Positions 11,101-22,700 of a DNA stretch of 64,000 nt are shown here, piece after piece; the first letter of the stretch is position 1; every line of letters begins with the position of its first letter. Made by a program: the position numbers and the translations under genes. The DNA is from Bolinopsis microptera. Taxonomy: Eukaryota; Ctenophora; Tentaculata; Lobata; Bolinopsidae. The notes under the pieces were generated by a model that ran no database searches, was not told the DNA's origin, and saw nothing but the letters and a program-made list of their open reading frames with translations. The stretch lies in contig NC_087084.1 of NCBI RefSeq assembly GCF_026151205.1, forward strand, positions 7,427,394-7,491,393. Direction: 5' to 3'.

Positions 11101-13165
11101 GGCGTTTAAAAAAGGAATAGAATCAGAGGTACGAAATGAAACTTTCAACATAGCGTTCAAGGAGCCAGTTACCTTGACAACATTGCTTCTGGAGATATCC
11201 CACGTGCTAGAATCGGTAAGTTAGTAAAGTAGTATAAGTACTGACTCTTATATTAACTCTTATATAAACTCTTACTATAACTATAACTAAAACTCTTACT
11301 ATAACTATAACTCTTACTATAACTATAACTATAACTCTTACTATAATAAATATAACACAATAATACTCTCGCGCTCTCATGAGGGCCGCGTATGATAACG
11401 CCCGAACGTAGTGAGGGTGTTTGCGCGGCCTGATAGAGTGAGAGAGTATTATCAGTTATAACTATACCTAGCTGACTTATCGACTGACTCGGTAAGGTGT
11501 AAACTTCTCGGTCTCCAATTGTTTTTCGGAGTGGGGAGCGAGCTTATTATCTTTTTATTGCTGATGGGGCGTTTAGCAGGGGACCCCTGCTAAAGAGGTT
11601 TTCCCTCGAAATATGTCGTATATTTATATGCGAAATATTTAATGATATTGACCTGGGCCAGGGGTGAGGAATGTGGGGGAAGTTTTAGAGAGCGTTGAAA
11701 TAATTCAAACAAAAGTATCGGCCTGATTGTATCAGTACTTCGCTTATTGTTGTACTAGCTATCTGCTATATGTTGTATCCTAGCTATCTGCTATATGTTG
11801 TATCCTATAGCTAACAGAGCTCGACCCCTTGTATCCTAGCTATTATATTAATTGGTACTAGTTTCTGGTGGTATTTACAATAATCATCTGTACTCTCAGC
11901 CTATAAAGTTCAATCATGAAGTCACAACCGACAACTCCTATCATCTTTACCCATCATCAGGTAAATATAAGCGCTACATTTACATTTTATATGTAATCTT
12001 TGTAATCGATGTTTTGGGACAAAGTGAAAGCCTCCACTCAGTTTTTCAAACAAATAGTTGTAGTTTTAAACTGATTACAAGACTACAAATCTATTACAGT
12101 TATTAAACTATGTAAGAAATTAAGAAGTAATTGTTACGTCTCGTCCATTGTTACTCTCAGTGTCCCAAAACATCAATTATATGATCGACCCGCTCAGGCG
12201 CTCAAAAGAGCGAAAACAGATTATTATCGTTGTAATCGTCGTAATCTTTGTAATTGTCGTTGTAATCGTCGTTATCGTTGATAATCGTTGATAATCGTTG
12301 ATAATCGTTGTAATCGCTCATGTAATCGTTGTAATCTTTTTAATATTTGTAATCGATATATTCGCTATAATCGTTGTAATCGTAAAACCCTGATTTACTG
12401 CATCTATTTCCTTCCCACAAATTAGGAATTAACATATTATTAATGTGACAATTTCAAAACCCCGATTTGTCGCGGAACCTGCGTACTATCCGCGGTGTTA
12501 AGTGTTAACCTTTCCCCAGACTGATTCAACGTATGCTAGAGAATGAGAGTTCTAAAAAACGTTACCGTTTCAGCACGAGGACAGCTAGATATCAGCAAAG
12601 CGGAGTTTATGCTTGACTTTAAACCAACAAAGCTTACCTCAGCCGTTAAAAAAACTGTTAACTATTACGAACGTGCCCAAAAATTGTGAGTAGTTAAATT
12701 TATTTATTTAAATCGGGCCAGATCTTGAAATCAATATTCAATATTTACATGGGATATATGGCCTGATCGGTGCTTTAATTTCGAACTGTATAAAACATTT
12801 CTAGTATGACAGCTTGTAACTGGTAACACTAACAACACGAGGTTCCACTTGTAAATTGACATGCTGACAAAGGTTGGAGTGATACAACGTTTAAATAAAT
12901 ACCATCCCACATCTTAAAACTGTTCAATTTTCAACAGCAATATTGTAACGTCAGTTATCTGTTTGAAAGCAATTTGAAAGCAATTCTAACGTTTATCTTT
13001 AGGTTTTGAATAGAAATTGTAACGTCAGTTATTTTCAGGTTTGACAGTGAGCGGAGGAAAGTTATGGAGGAGCTATCCAACAACATCGCTACTGATCAAA
13101 CAAGAGTTAAGTTCATGAGTATGGTAATGGCTGAGGCGTTGTCAGGGAGACGAGATGAACTCTGA
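5119..13165 (+). CDS. ER-lumenal extended short-chain dehydrogenase/epimerase-like protein
   Basis: Ten exons: 5119-5247, 7246-7413, 7693-7774, 7916-8016, 8478-8595, 10702-10798, 11059-11219, 11862-11960, 12574-12685, 13039-13165; 397 residues, phases consistent. Residues 1-18 form a signal peptide (MGSTLLALVSLLVVAAHS). A Rossmann glycine motif GGNGQIG (32-38) and LNRG (55-58, Arg favouring NADP) follow. The fold continues with VDVVVDLNAF, a VYLFISPDNVYDVS strand, RAPDVIG, a YPSSARGQLDISKAEF segment typical of the substrate half of extended SDRs, and a helical tail. The C terminus is RRDEL, a KDEL/HDEL-type ER-retrieval signal, so I infer an ER-lumen enzyme or pseudo-enzyme. The usual YxxxK is FGHYK (Phe172, Lys176), so the catalytic Tyr seems replaced; other SDR groups such as CSP41-like proteins also lack it. 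The exon 7 donor is GTTAGT at 11220; the better-looking GTAAGT at 11216 would break frame. The substrate is unknown. Confidence 0.85.
5262..5535. repeat. 45-bp minisatellite in SDR intron 1, six copies
   Basis: The unit runs ACCATAGCAACAGTATACA, TTACCC(G/C)ACC, TTATATGGTAATGTA, repeated about six times directly after exon 1. Each unit carries GTATACATTACC and GGTAATGTA, so each can fold into a hairpin. Confidence 0.92.
5811..5862 (+). repeat. Dispersed repeat C, copy 1
   Basis: It shares GAACAAGAATTGCGCC, GCGGACGCTA and ATTTCCA with 49047-49108 on the same strand. Short, diverged, no ends recognised. Confidence 0.55.
6030..6570. mobile_element. Foldback/MITE-like element in SDR intron 1
   Basis: GACATCTGTCCGACAG at the left end (6033) faces CTGTCGGACAGATGTC at the right end (about 6550-6566). 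A second inward pair occurs inside (GACATCTGTCCGA at 6087, GGACAGATGTCGCC at about 6493), and GACAGCGACTCTTGTCCGA is repeated directly at about 6045 and 6520. The ends thus look like two nested copies of the same terminus. No coding sequence and no clear target duplication. Confidence 0.6.
7494..7522 (+). mobile_element. Isolated LINE 3' tail in SDR intron 2
   Basis: AATTTGAAAAGTATTTAATA followed by an A-run matches the 3' terminus of the LINE at 34447-35765 almost exactly. It is either an extremely 5'-truncated insertion or a shared tail motif. Confidence 0.45.
8849..8956 (+). repeat. Dispersed repeat A, copy 2 (SDR intron 5)
   Basis: Same orientation as 3361-3476 and roughly 85% alike by eye across the GTGCATCCTGGG core and the CATTACATAATTCT end. 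Confidence 0.75.
9512..10560. repeat. Three tandem copies of a 349-bp unit, SDR intron 5
   Basis: Copies start at 9512, 9861 and 10210 (CAGTGATTTATTATTGAAGC) and differ at only a few sites, so the expansion is recent. On the minus strand each unit holds an open frame. In the third copy (10551-10285) it gives 88 residues with a lysine-rich start, a hydrophobic segment (PLVVWYLALIVLAVAIY) and a charged Lys/Glu tail, as in a small tail-anchored membrane protein. The other two copies lack one T in the run near the start, which puts the ATG out of frame. I do not recognise the peptide and see no promoter, so coding is doubtful. Confidence 0.9.
11240..11345. repeat. ACTCTTACTATAACTATA simple repeat, SDR intron 7
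   Basis: Short imperfect tandem units of CTTACTATAACTATAA. It lies just downstream of the exon 7 donor. Confidence 0.8.
11360..11452. mobile_element. 93-bp GC-rich hairpin element, SDR intron 7
   Basis: Left arm ATAATACTCTC..GGCCGCG pairs with right arm CGCGGCC..GAGAGTATTAT, with an inner pair AACGCCC/GGGTGTT. It is much more GC-rich than its surroundings and sits inside a simple repeat. It behaves like a tiny foldback transposon; TSD not certain. Confidence 0.6.
12214..12385. repeat. GTTGTAATC-type 9-12 bp minisatellite, SDR intron 8
   Basis: Imperfect repeats of CGTTGTAATC and CGTTGATAAT over about 170 bases. A fragment resembling the AAAACCCTGATTTAC end of the small element at 17404 follows at 12383. 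Confidence 0.8.
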
Positions 13166-13174
13166 GTTATAATG

Positions 13175-13299
13175 AACTAGTTCACCTAGCCATGAGTCTA
13201 CGCGTACTGCGTGACGCGCTTGTCTCACAATCCTGTGCCGCCTTCGGCGGTCGCGCGCTACTGCAAGCGAGAGGGCTCTGAATAGAGCAAATGAACTAG
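13175..13299. mobile_element. 125-bp GC-rich insertion with 13-bp target duplication at the SDR stop codon
   Basis: The 13-mer CTGAGTTATAATG occurs at 13162-13174 and again at 13300-13312, bracketing a GC-rich insert. The insert's ends form short inverted repeats (CTAGTTCA / TGAACTAG) and it contains hairpins (GCCGCCTTCGGCGG). The left copy contains the SDR stop codon (13163-13165), so the insertion landed next to the stop without changing the protein. Confidence 0.7.
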
Positions 13300-13312
13300 C
13301 TGAGTTATAATG

Positions 13313-16300
13313 CTTAACTAAATGCTAAACTAAATTATTGGGTTATATATATATATTTATCAAGTTTATATACTTGGTAGTTTTCTTTTCGTATCTCAGA
13401 GCTTGATCACCGCCAATCTCTTTTCAAATCCTAATCAAATCTTGTGACTGGAACTTTCAAAAGATAACCGATAACGTAAATTTTATTATTTTCCTTTTGG
13501 TTGTGAATATAACCAGCCAAACATTTTGAATCAATTTGAAACATGAGTTTAGTTGTTTTTTATTTTTTAGGGATGTATTTTGTCTTGAATTTTATCAATT
13601 TATAATTCACCATGTTTCCTCGAAAGTTGAACTTGAATCATTGATTGTCGTTTATGCATTATGGCTTATGGAGGTAATTTCGAGATCAAGTAGAATTAGA
13701 ACTCAAAAAGTTGAATGTAACTATAATTTATTGGTCCATTTTCACAACTAACAAATTAAACAAATAATAATAATATTATACGATCATATTACTATGATCA
13801 TATTATAACAAAAACAAACCAAGAAATTCGTATTAGTTGCGCATTATATTTAATATTTATACGTTTGTTGTTCTCCCTCCCCACTCTTTGATCCCTCACT
13901 CCCTCTCTCCTTCTCTCAACTGTTTTAGACAAGGGTTTATTCTAATAAAATGGTGCGAGGAGGTAAAACACCCCCTTAGTTAAATATATTACTAAGGGTT
14001 TAGTTATATAATATATAAATAAGGGGTTATATAGTATATACTATCCATAGTATATAAATATACTATTACTAATACTATGGAGGGTACACATTACGCTAAT
14101 CACACGCAAATATCTTTGTTTATAATTATATGTGCGAATATATCATGTAACATCAGCGAGTATGGAGCACGCGGCACGCACACTTATAAATACAGAAACT
14201 ATAAAACAATGTGTGTTTATACTTATACTGCTTTTAATAGATACTTACTGACTATAACTGTTCCAAATTGGTACGTGTCCTATGGTCCGTCAGAAAGTCT
14301 TGGCATGTTTCGTATCCGTACAAGTTGAACAGAGAGACAGGTAGTGGTAGTTATTGAAATGGTACGGCTTCCACAATTCATTTCCCTTCTCGTGCTTATT
14401 CCCATTCGGTTAATTCAATAATTCCTCTGCACCATTCCGGCCACTGCGGCTCTAACTAAAATATTCCAGTTATGAACCTTGACATAAACGACATTAGTCA
14501 CCATGGTTTAAAGAAACTCGATAGCATACTTCAACACATAATGAAACCCTTAATTCAACTACTCGCAGTAGTGAAACTATTCACACCTCAGCTCTGCTAT
14601 TGTAGATTCGTCCGGGTGTTAATAAGTGAGAATAGAACTGATCCAGCTGTTGTTGAGGCCGGCACTGCTTTTACGGCACTGCTTTTACAGCTTTTAAAGT
14701 GTCCATCAGTCATTATTCAATTTGTTTTTAGATATTTCGTGGTTGTATCAAATCTTCAAATGTATTGTCATTTGTTGAGTTCATTGAGTTACTTTATCCT
14801 TTGATCCTTTGTTCGGGTATATTCAATATTCGACACTGCCAGTGCCACCATGTAACAGGATTTAATGATTTAATGGATACAGACATTATCAATGTAGAAA
14901 ACCTAATAGCTAGTATTAGTATTAGAGTATTAGTATAGAAGCTGCATGAGTGACGCGATAACGGATAGCTTCCGGTACCGTTACATTTGATATGTTGCAA
15001 AACCGTTGTAGGGTTTTATATCATGGTCTTGAACAAATTTATCAACAATCAAGTCCTTTTTTTACAAATGAAAAATATTCATCTTTTTATTTTTAGAGAG
15101 TAACTGATCTTTACCGAATATTATTATATTATAAAACAAATGACTTTTGACCCTCAAAAGATCTATGATCATAGTTTCGTTTGAACTGTGAAAATGGCAA
15201 CTATATGTCAAACTGAGGAAGTAAAATTCACATTTTAACGCAAGCTTCATTTTTTCCTAAAAATTGAAGATCTAGATCTAGAGTTGATACATTAATTCGT
15301 ATTTCATTAATTATATAAGCGGCAAATATAAATGAAAGTTGTTCGAGTTGCGCAAATCACAATTTTAAAACTTTTGCATCTTTATTCTTTAATCATACTA
15401 TTTAATATCACATGATATAAGAATAATCCAATCTGATATACAGAGTGTTCCAAGTACGTGGAAATCCGACCGCATGAAATCTTTAATTCTCATATAAATA
15501 GACCCTCTTTAGCCAGTTAGTCTCTACGTAATAAGTGTTGAGAACTTGTAAACATTCTTTCTAAAATCCAGCATCTGGTGACAGGAGCTCACGTGAAGAG
15601 TCCTCTCTAATATCTAGATTGTGCTGACAGGAACGTGCGTGATGATTGACAGAAACGTGCAATATGACTGGCAGGAACGCGTGCGATGACAGTAACGGGT
15701 AACCGCCAGTATAGCGTTTACAGAGTACAACTTCACGTTTCTGTATATAACTTAATCGGATATAATTGTTTTGTTGTTGTTCTAGCACTCTCTCCTCTGT
15801 AATTATCCCGTTTATATTAAAGAATACTTGTCATAATATAACTCAAATTTAATGTTGCTCGTGAGGCGTGAGCCCGGTAAAACCTTTGAATATGCGTCGC
15901 GTCGTTCGCGTTTATGATTTATTACACGATAGTACCGGTAGTACGTGTTTATTTGCCTGGTGTGAGCCTAGTCTGCTTTATATTTTTTGTAAACATTAAT
16001 TATATGTAACCTCATAGCCGCCCGGGGCAACACTCTCTATACTCCTGTTACTCAGTACTCTAGTTTACGTGGACCTATTGAACTTATTGCAGCTCTTTGG
16101 TGCGCCTATATTTTCACACTAACATACTACAATATATTCAGTCACAAAGAGCACACATTAATGCTCCTATCCCATGTTACATGATAAGTCCATTGTTAGC
16201 TATTCTCCCTGCAAGTGCACCACTGTAGGAAACGTAAAGAGAGAGGGAGAGCTGAGAGAGAGAGAGGGTTCACAAGGGACGAGATGGTTATAATGCCTGG

Positions 16301-17401
16301 TGTTACCTTTGTTAACTGTAGACCCTAGACTCTAGCTGAGGTGTACTCATCAGGTTGTTTGTTGCGGTTAGTTAGATTAATGTGTATTGTGGTATGCGGT
16401 TTTAGAGCTTTAGCGGTATTTTGGATTCATCTGGATTCTGGAGTATATGAGAAAATATATTTTCATCGATAAGGTTTTACAATAACAGTACTTGTAGAGC
16501 TCAATAGATTTGTTATTACTTATAGAGCTCAATAGGAATTGTTAATTATGATAATATGCTGTTAAGATTGTTTGTCATTGTCCGTGATCAGAATTGGATG
16601 ATTTGATTAAAATTCCGTTTGTGATATTTCATTACCATGTACTTATATACAAGCCCTCAATTGTAATATTAGCTGCAGACCTCTATCACTATCAGGTTGC
16701 TATTTGAATTTCCTCTGATCCTGTTTTTCCGGTTTAGCTTTATCGCCTGATCCAGAAATCCTGAGGAATGTTTATTGAGCCTACAGAATGTTTATTCGGC
16801 TGATCATTGTTCAATGTATCGACCGTGGAATACCGAAACACCTTTCTTTTCGCTAAGATGAGGCGATTTATAGGCTCATAGAGATGCCTAGTTATTAGGA
16901 ACTATTTTACAAGTCACGATTCACGCACTCGTCAACTGCAAAGTTCGCCGAAAATCACGCACTCTATTTCGAAAACTTTAGGTTTTGACGAACTGCAGTA
17001 CGTGCATACTGTATACTATAGATTGGGGAGGGGGCTATTTGGACTTTGGAATTGGACTGTTGAAAGGGAGCTTGCTCAAAAACAGCGTCCGTAGATTATA
17101 TTTATAACTATATTTTTCTGTCGCGGCAGAATCGGATATAAACTTGTTAAGTCGGAGAAGCGTGTTTAACTCAGAACCAGGCTTATTATAGTAACGGTTT
17201 CTTCTTCAATTTAAACGTTTAGCACAAAAGTGTGTGATTAGCTAGTTAGTTTACATGATCAAACCCAAAATTGGGATGAGTAGACTGTTTTGTGCAATAA
17301 TTTCCTAATTAAAGTATTATTGACACTGTTATTAGTAAAGTTAGTCGCCCGCTTTTCTTTCAATCTTTTGACTCATGCAGTTAAAGTCATGGTTGGTCAA
17401 A
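13313..17401. other. Intergenic, no established gene
   Basis: AT-rich DNA. Several 60-110-codon open frames (e.g. 14472-14804) show no recognisable domain. A short block with GATTCGTCCGGGTGTT (about 14605) recurs in reverse at about 19325. Near 15620-15700 there are three degenerate TGACAGGAACGTGC-type repeats. A possible tiny exon with good splice signals (about 13927-13961) could not be linked to anything. Confidence 0.5.
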
Positions 17402-17403
17402 TA

Positions 17404-17483
17404 CAGTAAAACCCAGATTTACCGCAAACCCTGATTTACCGTGGCTGTTTCCTTTCCCCAAACTCTAAATTGAGGTTTTACTG
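17404..17483. mobile_element. 80-bp Tc1/mariner-type MITE
   Basis: The ends are CAGTAAAACCCAGATTTA and TAAATTGAGGTTTTACTG, inverted, and the element is flanked by TA on both sides (17402-17403, 17484-17485). CAGTAAAACC is close to pogo/Tigger-type termini. Partial relatives: GGGGTTTTACTGTAGTACG near 28173 and AAAACCCTGATTTAC near 12383. Confidence 0.7.
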
Positions 17484-18436
17484 TAGTTGACAAGAACGTA
17501 CACAGATTCTTTTGTCAAAGTCAGGGCTATTATTATAGTCAGGGTTATAAAGTCAGAGGTTGATCAAAAGGCATAGAAATATTTTGTAGTCAATGTGCAG
17601 TTGTGCTGATCTATAAAGATCACGCCATCCCTTCCAGGAAAACCTGGCTATGAGCCAAGTTTTCAAATATTTATCATTCCAGCTCAATTAACGTAGCGCT
17701 CGTATGATAATGATAACGATCATAACATATTGTTATTCTTCTGTTTGCACACTATGTTAACCAGTTAACCGTTAACAATTTTCGCTCCGCAGAGATTTTT
17801 GTCATGTTGGATTTGTCCTATTTGGATCAAATATTTTGAATGTTTATGGTAATGATTTATATTATGATGATTACCATGGTTATGATGATTTAGGGTGAAA
17901 CATGTAACCCTTTTGTAACCATTTGTAAACTTCGCGAAGCTTTAAAAACTTCCAAAACATTAATTAGTGGGGCTTCCACAATCAACAAGTGAAACCCAGC
18001 AGCAATCAGCATAGACTATATAAATGTAACTCAACCACCGATAACTTAATATTCTACCCAGGAATGAGATGAAGGTATTAGTTTGAATATTGTTTATTCG
18101 GTCACCGCGCAAGAGTATTCCACTTTAAAACTTTAATAACCTTTTACTTTTAACTCAATAAATTTCCGTAATTTCAGTAATCGAATATAAAATAGTATGC
18201 TCACATACTGTCTTTGAAAAAACATTATTTGTCCATTTTTCCGGTTCCTATAACTTAATAATTCACACTATACTAGTCAGAACATGAGACGGACACATTC
18301 ATTTACAATTAGAGCACACAAGTGATACTTGTCACGGCAGCCAAAATAGAGAATGTTTGCTTGACTATGTTAGCATGGTTTACACTTTACAGAGTACGTT
18401 TAACTTATAAAACATAAGTTTTTCTTTTTATAATGT

Positions 18437-18640
18437 GAGCCTAGATTAGTCTCGAATATTCAAACTTCTAGAACAAGGCTTTTTTAAAATATAAAGACGT
18501 TCAAATCTAAACTGTCTAGAATAAGGCTTTGCTTGATCTTTCTGCGGTTTATTTTTTATTTAACATGTGAGCCTAGATTAATCTCGAATATTCAAACTTC
18601 TAGAACAAGGCTTTGCTTGATCTTTCTGAGGTTTATTAAC
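18437..18640. repeat. Partial tandem duplication
   Basis: GTGAGCCTAGATTA(G/A)TCTCG and the following ATTCAAACTTCTAGAACAAG occur twice about 130 bases apart. The AAGGCTTTGCTTGATCTTTC block occurs at the end of each copy. No function seen. Confidence 0.8.
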
Positions 18641-21410
18641 AATAACCCGACAGGTGTTAAGTTATTAAGTAGCTTTAAATTAGCTGATGTAGTAAATCTT
18701 TGTAGTCCGTGCCGAGAGCATGCAGGAGTAAGTTCACTAAAGCTTTCTTCGGTGGTCACGTGACTAGAAAAAAGGGTAGGGCTAAAAGGCACATCCATTT
18801 GAAGCTATAACAATATACATCTCTTCAAACATCAATGTGCCATTAATGTGTGCTATTATGTTGCATATGCGAGATTTTCTTGCTCATTTTCAGATATATT
18901 TCGGCGCGAATTATTTCAGTGTATTAATCATCAACTTATACTTTCATTCATGGTGTGTAACCCTGTTGTTAGTGACACATGCCTCCCCCCTGTTGTTAGT
19001 GACACATGCCTCCCCCCGGCCCCCTTTACATATACAAGACAAGCCCCCCGCCCCCCCCCCCCCCCCTTGTATGAGCACCCCTTTGAACAATGTGCAATAG
19101 TCACATACCATTGTAATACCTGTATACAACCCCCTACCATTGCTTATCGACTGCAAGGAGCCGGCCCTTTTATATTATTCTGTTATGTTATGTGAGTGAG
19201 TTTAAGGTAGACTAGGTTACCTTGTTACATGTTGGTACCATGGTAACAGACCCATGTTGTTACACGCGCGGACGATAGCTTGTTGTAACGTGTTTAGTTC
19301 AGATAGACTCTTCTCACTAAAACACCCGGACGAATCTATAACGTGTTTATTATAATACCGCTAGACTACGCGTGCTTGTATGATCGTACCAACTTTATAT
19401 AAGAGTAGTTTAGAAAATGTTTCCTTGTATGTACGTTAGAAGTAAGATCGCGTGATTATGTTCCTCTTTGTATGTGAGGCGCCTGAATTGACAGAATCAC
19501 GAGATGTTGTTTTCCTTACTGTATACTATAACGTGTTTACTATTATACCGCTAGACTGTGCTTATAATCGTGTCAGCGTTATCTTATCGTTAGTCAGTGT
19601 TAACCAGTTATAGTTTCTTTCTTGTCTCTTCCGTCAAAGTGTAAAACGTTACTGAATTTTTACGGAGAGTTTGAAAAGAATACCGCGGGAGGTAAAGAGT
19701 TTGGTTAAGTCTTAGCTGGAATGTGATCTGAATCTGCAAATAGATACGAGTCTTCTATAAATTAGTTAAATAATTAATAACTTTAATTGTGTTGATAAAA
19801 GGATCATAAAAGACCTGCAAGTGTAAAAACGAATCAGTATCTATTTCATTTACAATTTTTACATTCCATTATTTTTATAATTAAATTTCTAAAAATTCCA
19901 ATATTTTCTAGTCATTTTCAACTCGATCAAATATATATCGTTCCAAAATATTTGCAGTGTAGATATAAATATATTTTTATAAAACTCGTAATTTGATTAA
20001 AACTATAAAACTTAAACTTCATACTTTATAGTTTGTCCAAAACAAATAGGTGGCGTGCGCTGGCAGTCATATTTCCCATATTCAATACGTTCATAATATA
20101 TATCAACAGACTATAATTTGTTGTAAAGTTGTAAAGTTGTAATAGACAACTTAATAGACTTATGAATCACTTTTCAACTTGCAGTTGCAGTTCAAGTTTT
20201 CTTTCGGGCAGTTTCAGGCCACCGCGCGCAGACCGCAAGGTCGTTCGCCCAATTCTCAGTTATATTAATATGGTGCGTAGTGTTGATTGTTATCGTTATT
20301 TTTTTGCACCTTTGTAGAAAACCCCCCACCCCCCACCCCCCCCCCCGTTAGATTTCCGGTTTTCTAGTTGTCTCTGAAAAAACATGCTTGACTTCAAAGA
20401 AAACTGAGCAAATTTAAAAAATAGTTCGATGTTCCTCTTTTACGTCTTTAAAATCTTTTTAGAATTATTTTACCTCTTTTTATGAATAATCATAAACGGT
20501 CCCTTAAACAGCAACTATACTGTGAGCGAATCTGGCGGTTTTTCAGATAATTGCCACTGCAGCAGAGGCAACATATAAGTGCGGTGGGTCCGGAATCGCA
20601 CTATTGACCCACATACCGAACTGTTTCGCACCATAGGCTGCTATTTGTTCTTTTAGATATGTGCATTTGGTACCGCTGTGTACTATGACAGTATGACTTA
20701 TGAGATAAGGTCGTCATGCCCACAGCTATGATTAGGTTTTTTGCGCGCCTAGGCCTAATTATAAAATATGGGGGTCTACGGGCCCCTTTGCTACACAACA
20801 GAACGTAATCCCTCAACAGATTGAAATTGAGTCACTTTAGTCACAATTGTATATATTAGTTGGATAATATTATAGTTATAGCAGGAATTTTAGCTTATAC
20901 ACACAATGTATTGGAATCTAATGTTCTAAAGTTACAATAATTTACTCAGTACTTATGCTCTGAAACTAACATCACAACTACAGTTGTACCCTCATCACTA
21001 AAGTGTCGCTATTATATTGTAGAGCACGTCCATATCTCATTTTCAAACATTCTAAATATCATCCTCATTGTCATTACAGTATTCATGCAGTATTCATGTA
21101 GTTATACAGGTCCACATTAGGGACAAAAGGAAATCGGGGCATGTATACGGGATCGCGATTTTTCCCATTATTTGCGACAAACTTTTTGTATAGTTTTATG
21201 TATAGTCTGTCAAAAATAATCGCGATTTTCTTATGTTCCCGGTCCACATCTAGTTGTCTGTCAACTCCTAATCTGCTCTTAGCACACCAACTGATGTCAT
21301 TTCTCTACGTTTTGGAACGTTCTCGATTCTCGTGCGTATATCAATATGACTACTGTAACAATATTCCAGCATTAGTGAGAGTATTGTTTCCATGTAAAAA
21401 TGTCTAATAT

Positions 21411-21508
21411 AATTCCGTAAATGCGACCAAGGGAAAATTTTTGGATACAATTTCTTGTCAGAAGCAGCACAACAATGCGACTCATAAATAAAGTTCCTAT
21501 CCGATATT
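21411..21508 (-). repeat. Dispersed repeat B, copy 2
   Basis: Reverse-complement relative of 3652-3738 and 25863-25977. Landmarks are GGTCGCATTTACGGAA and TTTATGAGTCGCAT on the minus strand. Confidence 0.65.
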
Positions 21509-22489
21509 GCGTATATGAGTACACGAGTTAAAATATTTCAGCAGGCCCAGTAAGCAGTATTGTACTTAGCTTTGAAATGATTCTCAGAGTTGGGCACTGT
21601 ATTATACAGTAATAATAGTGGTTCTTAACCAGACTAATCTCCTCCACCTTTCTATAATAGCCCTCATTATGATCACTAATTAGGGGCCTCCACCAAAGCG
21701 ACAACTCCGGAAGAAAACCAGTGCTGTGCTAGATGCATCCCTAATTCCACTTTACAATTGTAAAGCTCCTAATGGTACCCATATCTACCAGCTGAATAAT
21801 ACGGGGGTATCTATAAGGGGGTATTAAGGGGGTACTTATACGGGGGTATCTAAGGACCAAATACAAGGACTTCTTAACAGGATGTGAGGACTGAGGACGA
21901 AGTACAGTTACTTCTAATTGGGATGAACTGCAGATAATGATATACTTACTACTCTACTAGTGGGTCAGAACTAAGTCCGAATCAGTCCGATCTCTACACT
22001 AGATAACCCCCTTCATATATCCCTGTCCCGCATCACGGTTCGCAGTTCTTCTTTAGACTTTGTCCCAACAAAATCCGTCAATAAAATATTATAGAAATTA
22101 TTATGTCTCGGTCGGCTTGCTAATGAGCTAATGCTATGCCCTACCATACACTCATACGACGTAATATAAGATATCCTGATCACAGTTGATTATTAATTGA
22201 CTGTCGGGATACCTAAACCCTACAGTTCATCTAAATAATTATTCAAATGCACTGTATGTATCCCGAGCTAATGACATTTGGCTGGCACGGTAGTCATGGT
22301 ATTGGGGAGAAGTATTGTTTATCTTATAGAGGAGTACTACTACTTATATAAATTAGGAGTATAATAATTGGAGTATATACTTTCATTAGTGAACCATACT
22401 TTCATATTATATTCCGGTAGAGTATATTTCTTTTTTGATAATTTCTTTCTGAATTGTTTTCGCGACATCTGACTTACTCTTGACTTAAG

Positions 22490-22700
22490 GCGGCTTCAGC
22501 GTCCGAATATTGATGCGCTGTCTCCATAGAACTCTATCCGCCATAAGTCCGCCCATTTCTCCAGTGTCGTTGAGACCTGTGTGAGCTCGTAGGCTATCAA
22601 CATAGGTCATGGCTGGTCTCCCCCTACTCCGCAGTGAGTTGGTTCCCAAAGTAGCAAGCGGTTAGGGACTAGTTCTGGGTGCCGGTTGATTGATTATTTA
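22490..22700 (-). mobile_element. LINE ORF2 C-terminal remnant
   Basis: Minus-strand translation gives RGRPAMTYVDSLRAHTGL, then EMGGLMADRVLWRQR and a stop near 22493. This is the familiar RGRP..TY.D.L..DTGL..LM.DR..WR tail of non-LTR retrotransposon polymerase ORFs. Upstream the frame changes (LWEPTHCG reads in another frame) and nothing more is left. Old fragment, not functional. Confidence 0.7.

Larger units (their letters stand above)
17486..22480. other. Intergenic, repeats only
   Basis: It holds a partial tandem duplication at 18437-18640 (TCTAGAACAAGGCTTTGC three times), a 2-copy TGTTGTTAGTGACACATGCC at 18963-19015, a C-run at 19049-19067, a duplicated ATAACGTGTTTA..ACCGCTAGACT block (about 19339 and 19529), another C-run at about 20325-20347 and repeat B (21411-21508). 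A minus-strand open stretch at 20527-20720 looks coding-like but has no linked exon. Confidence 0.5.

Noticed and set aside
14472-14804. 110-codon plus-strand open frame
   Set aside because: No domain, no splice context, and part is a dispersed repeat word.
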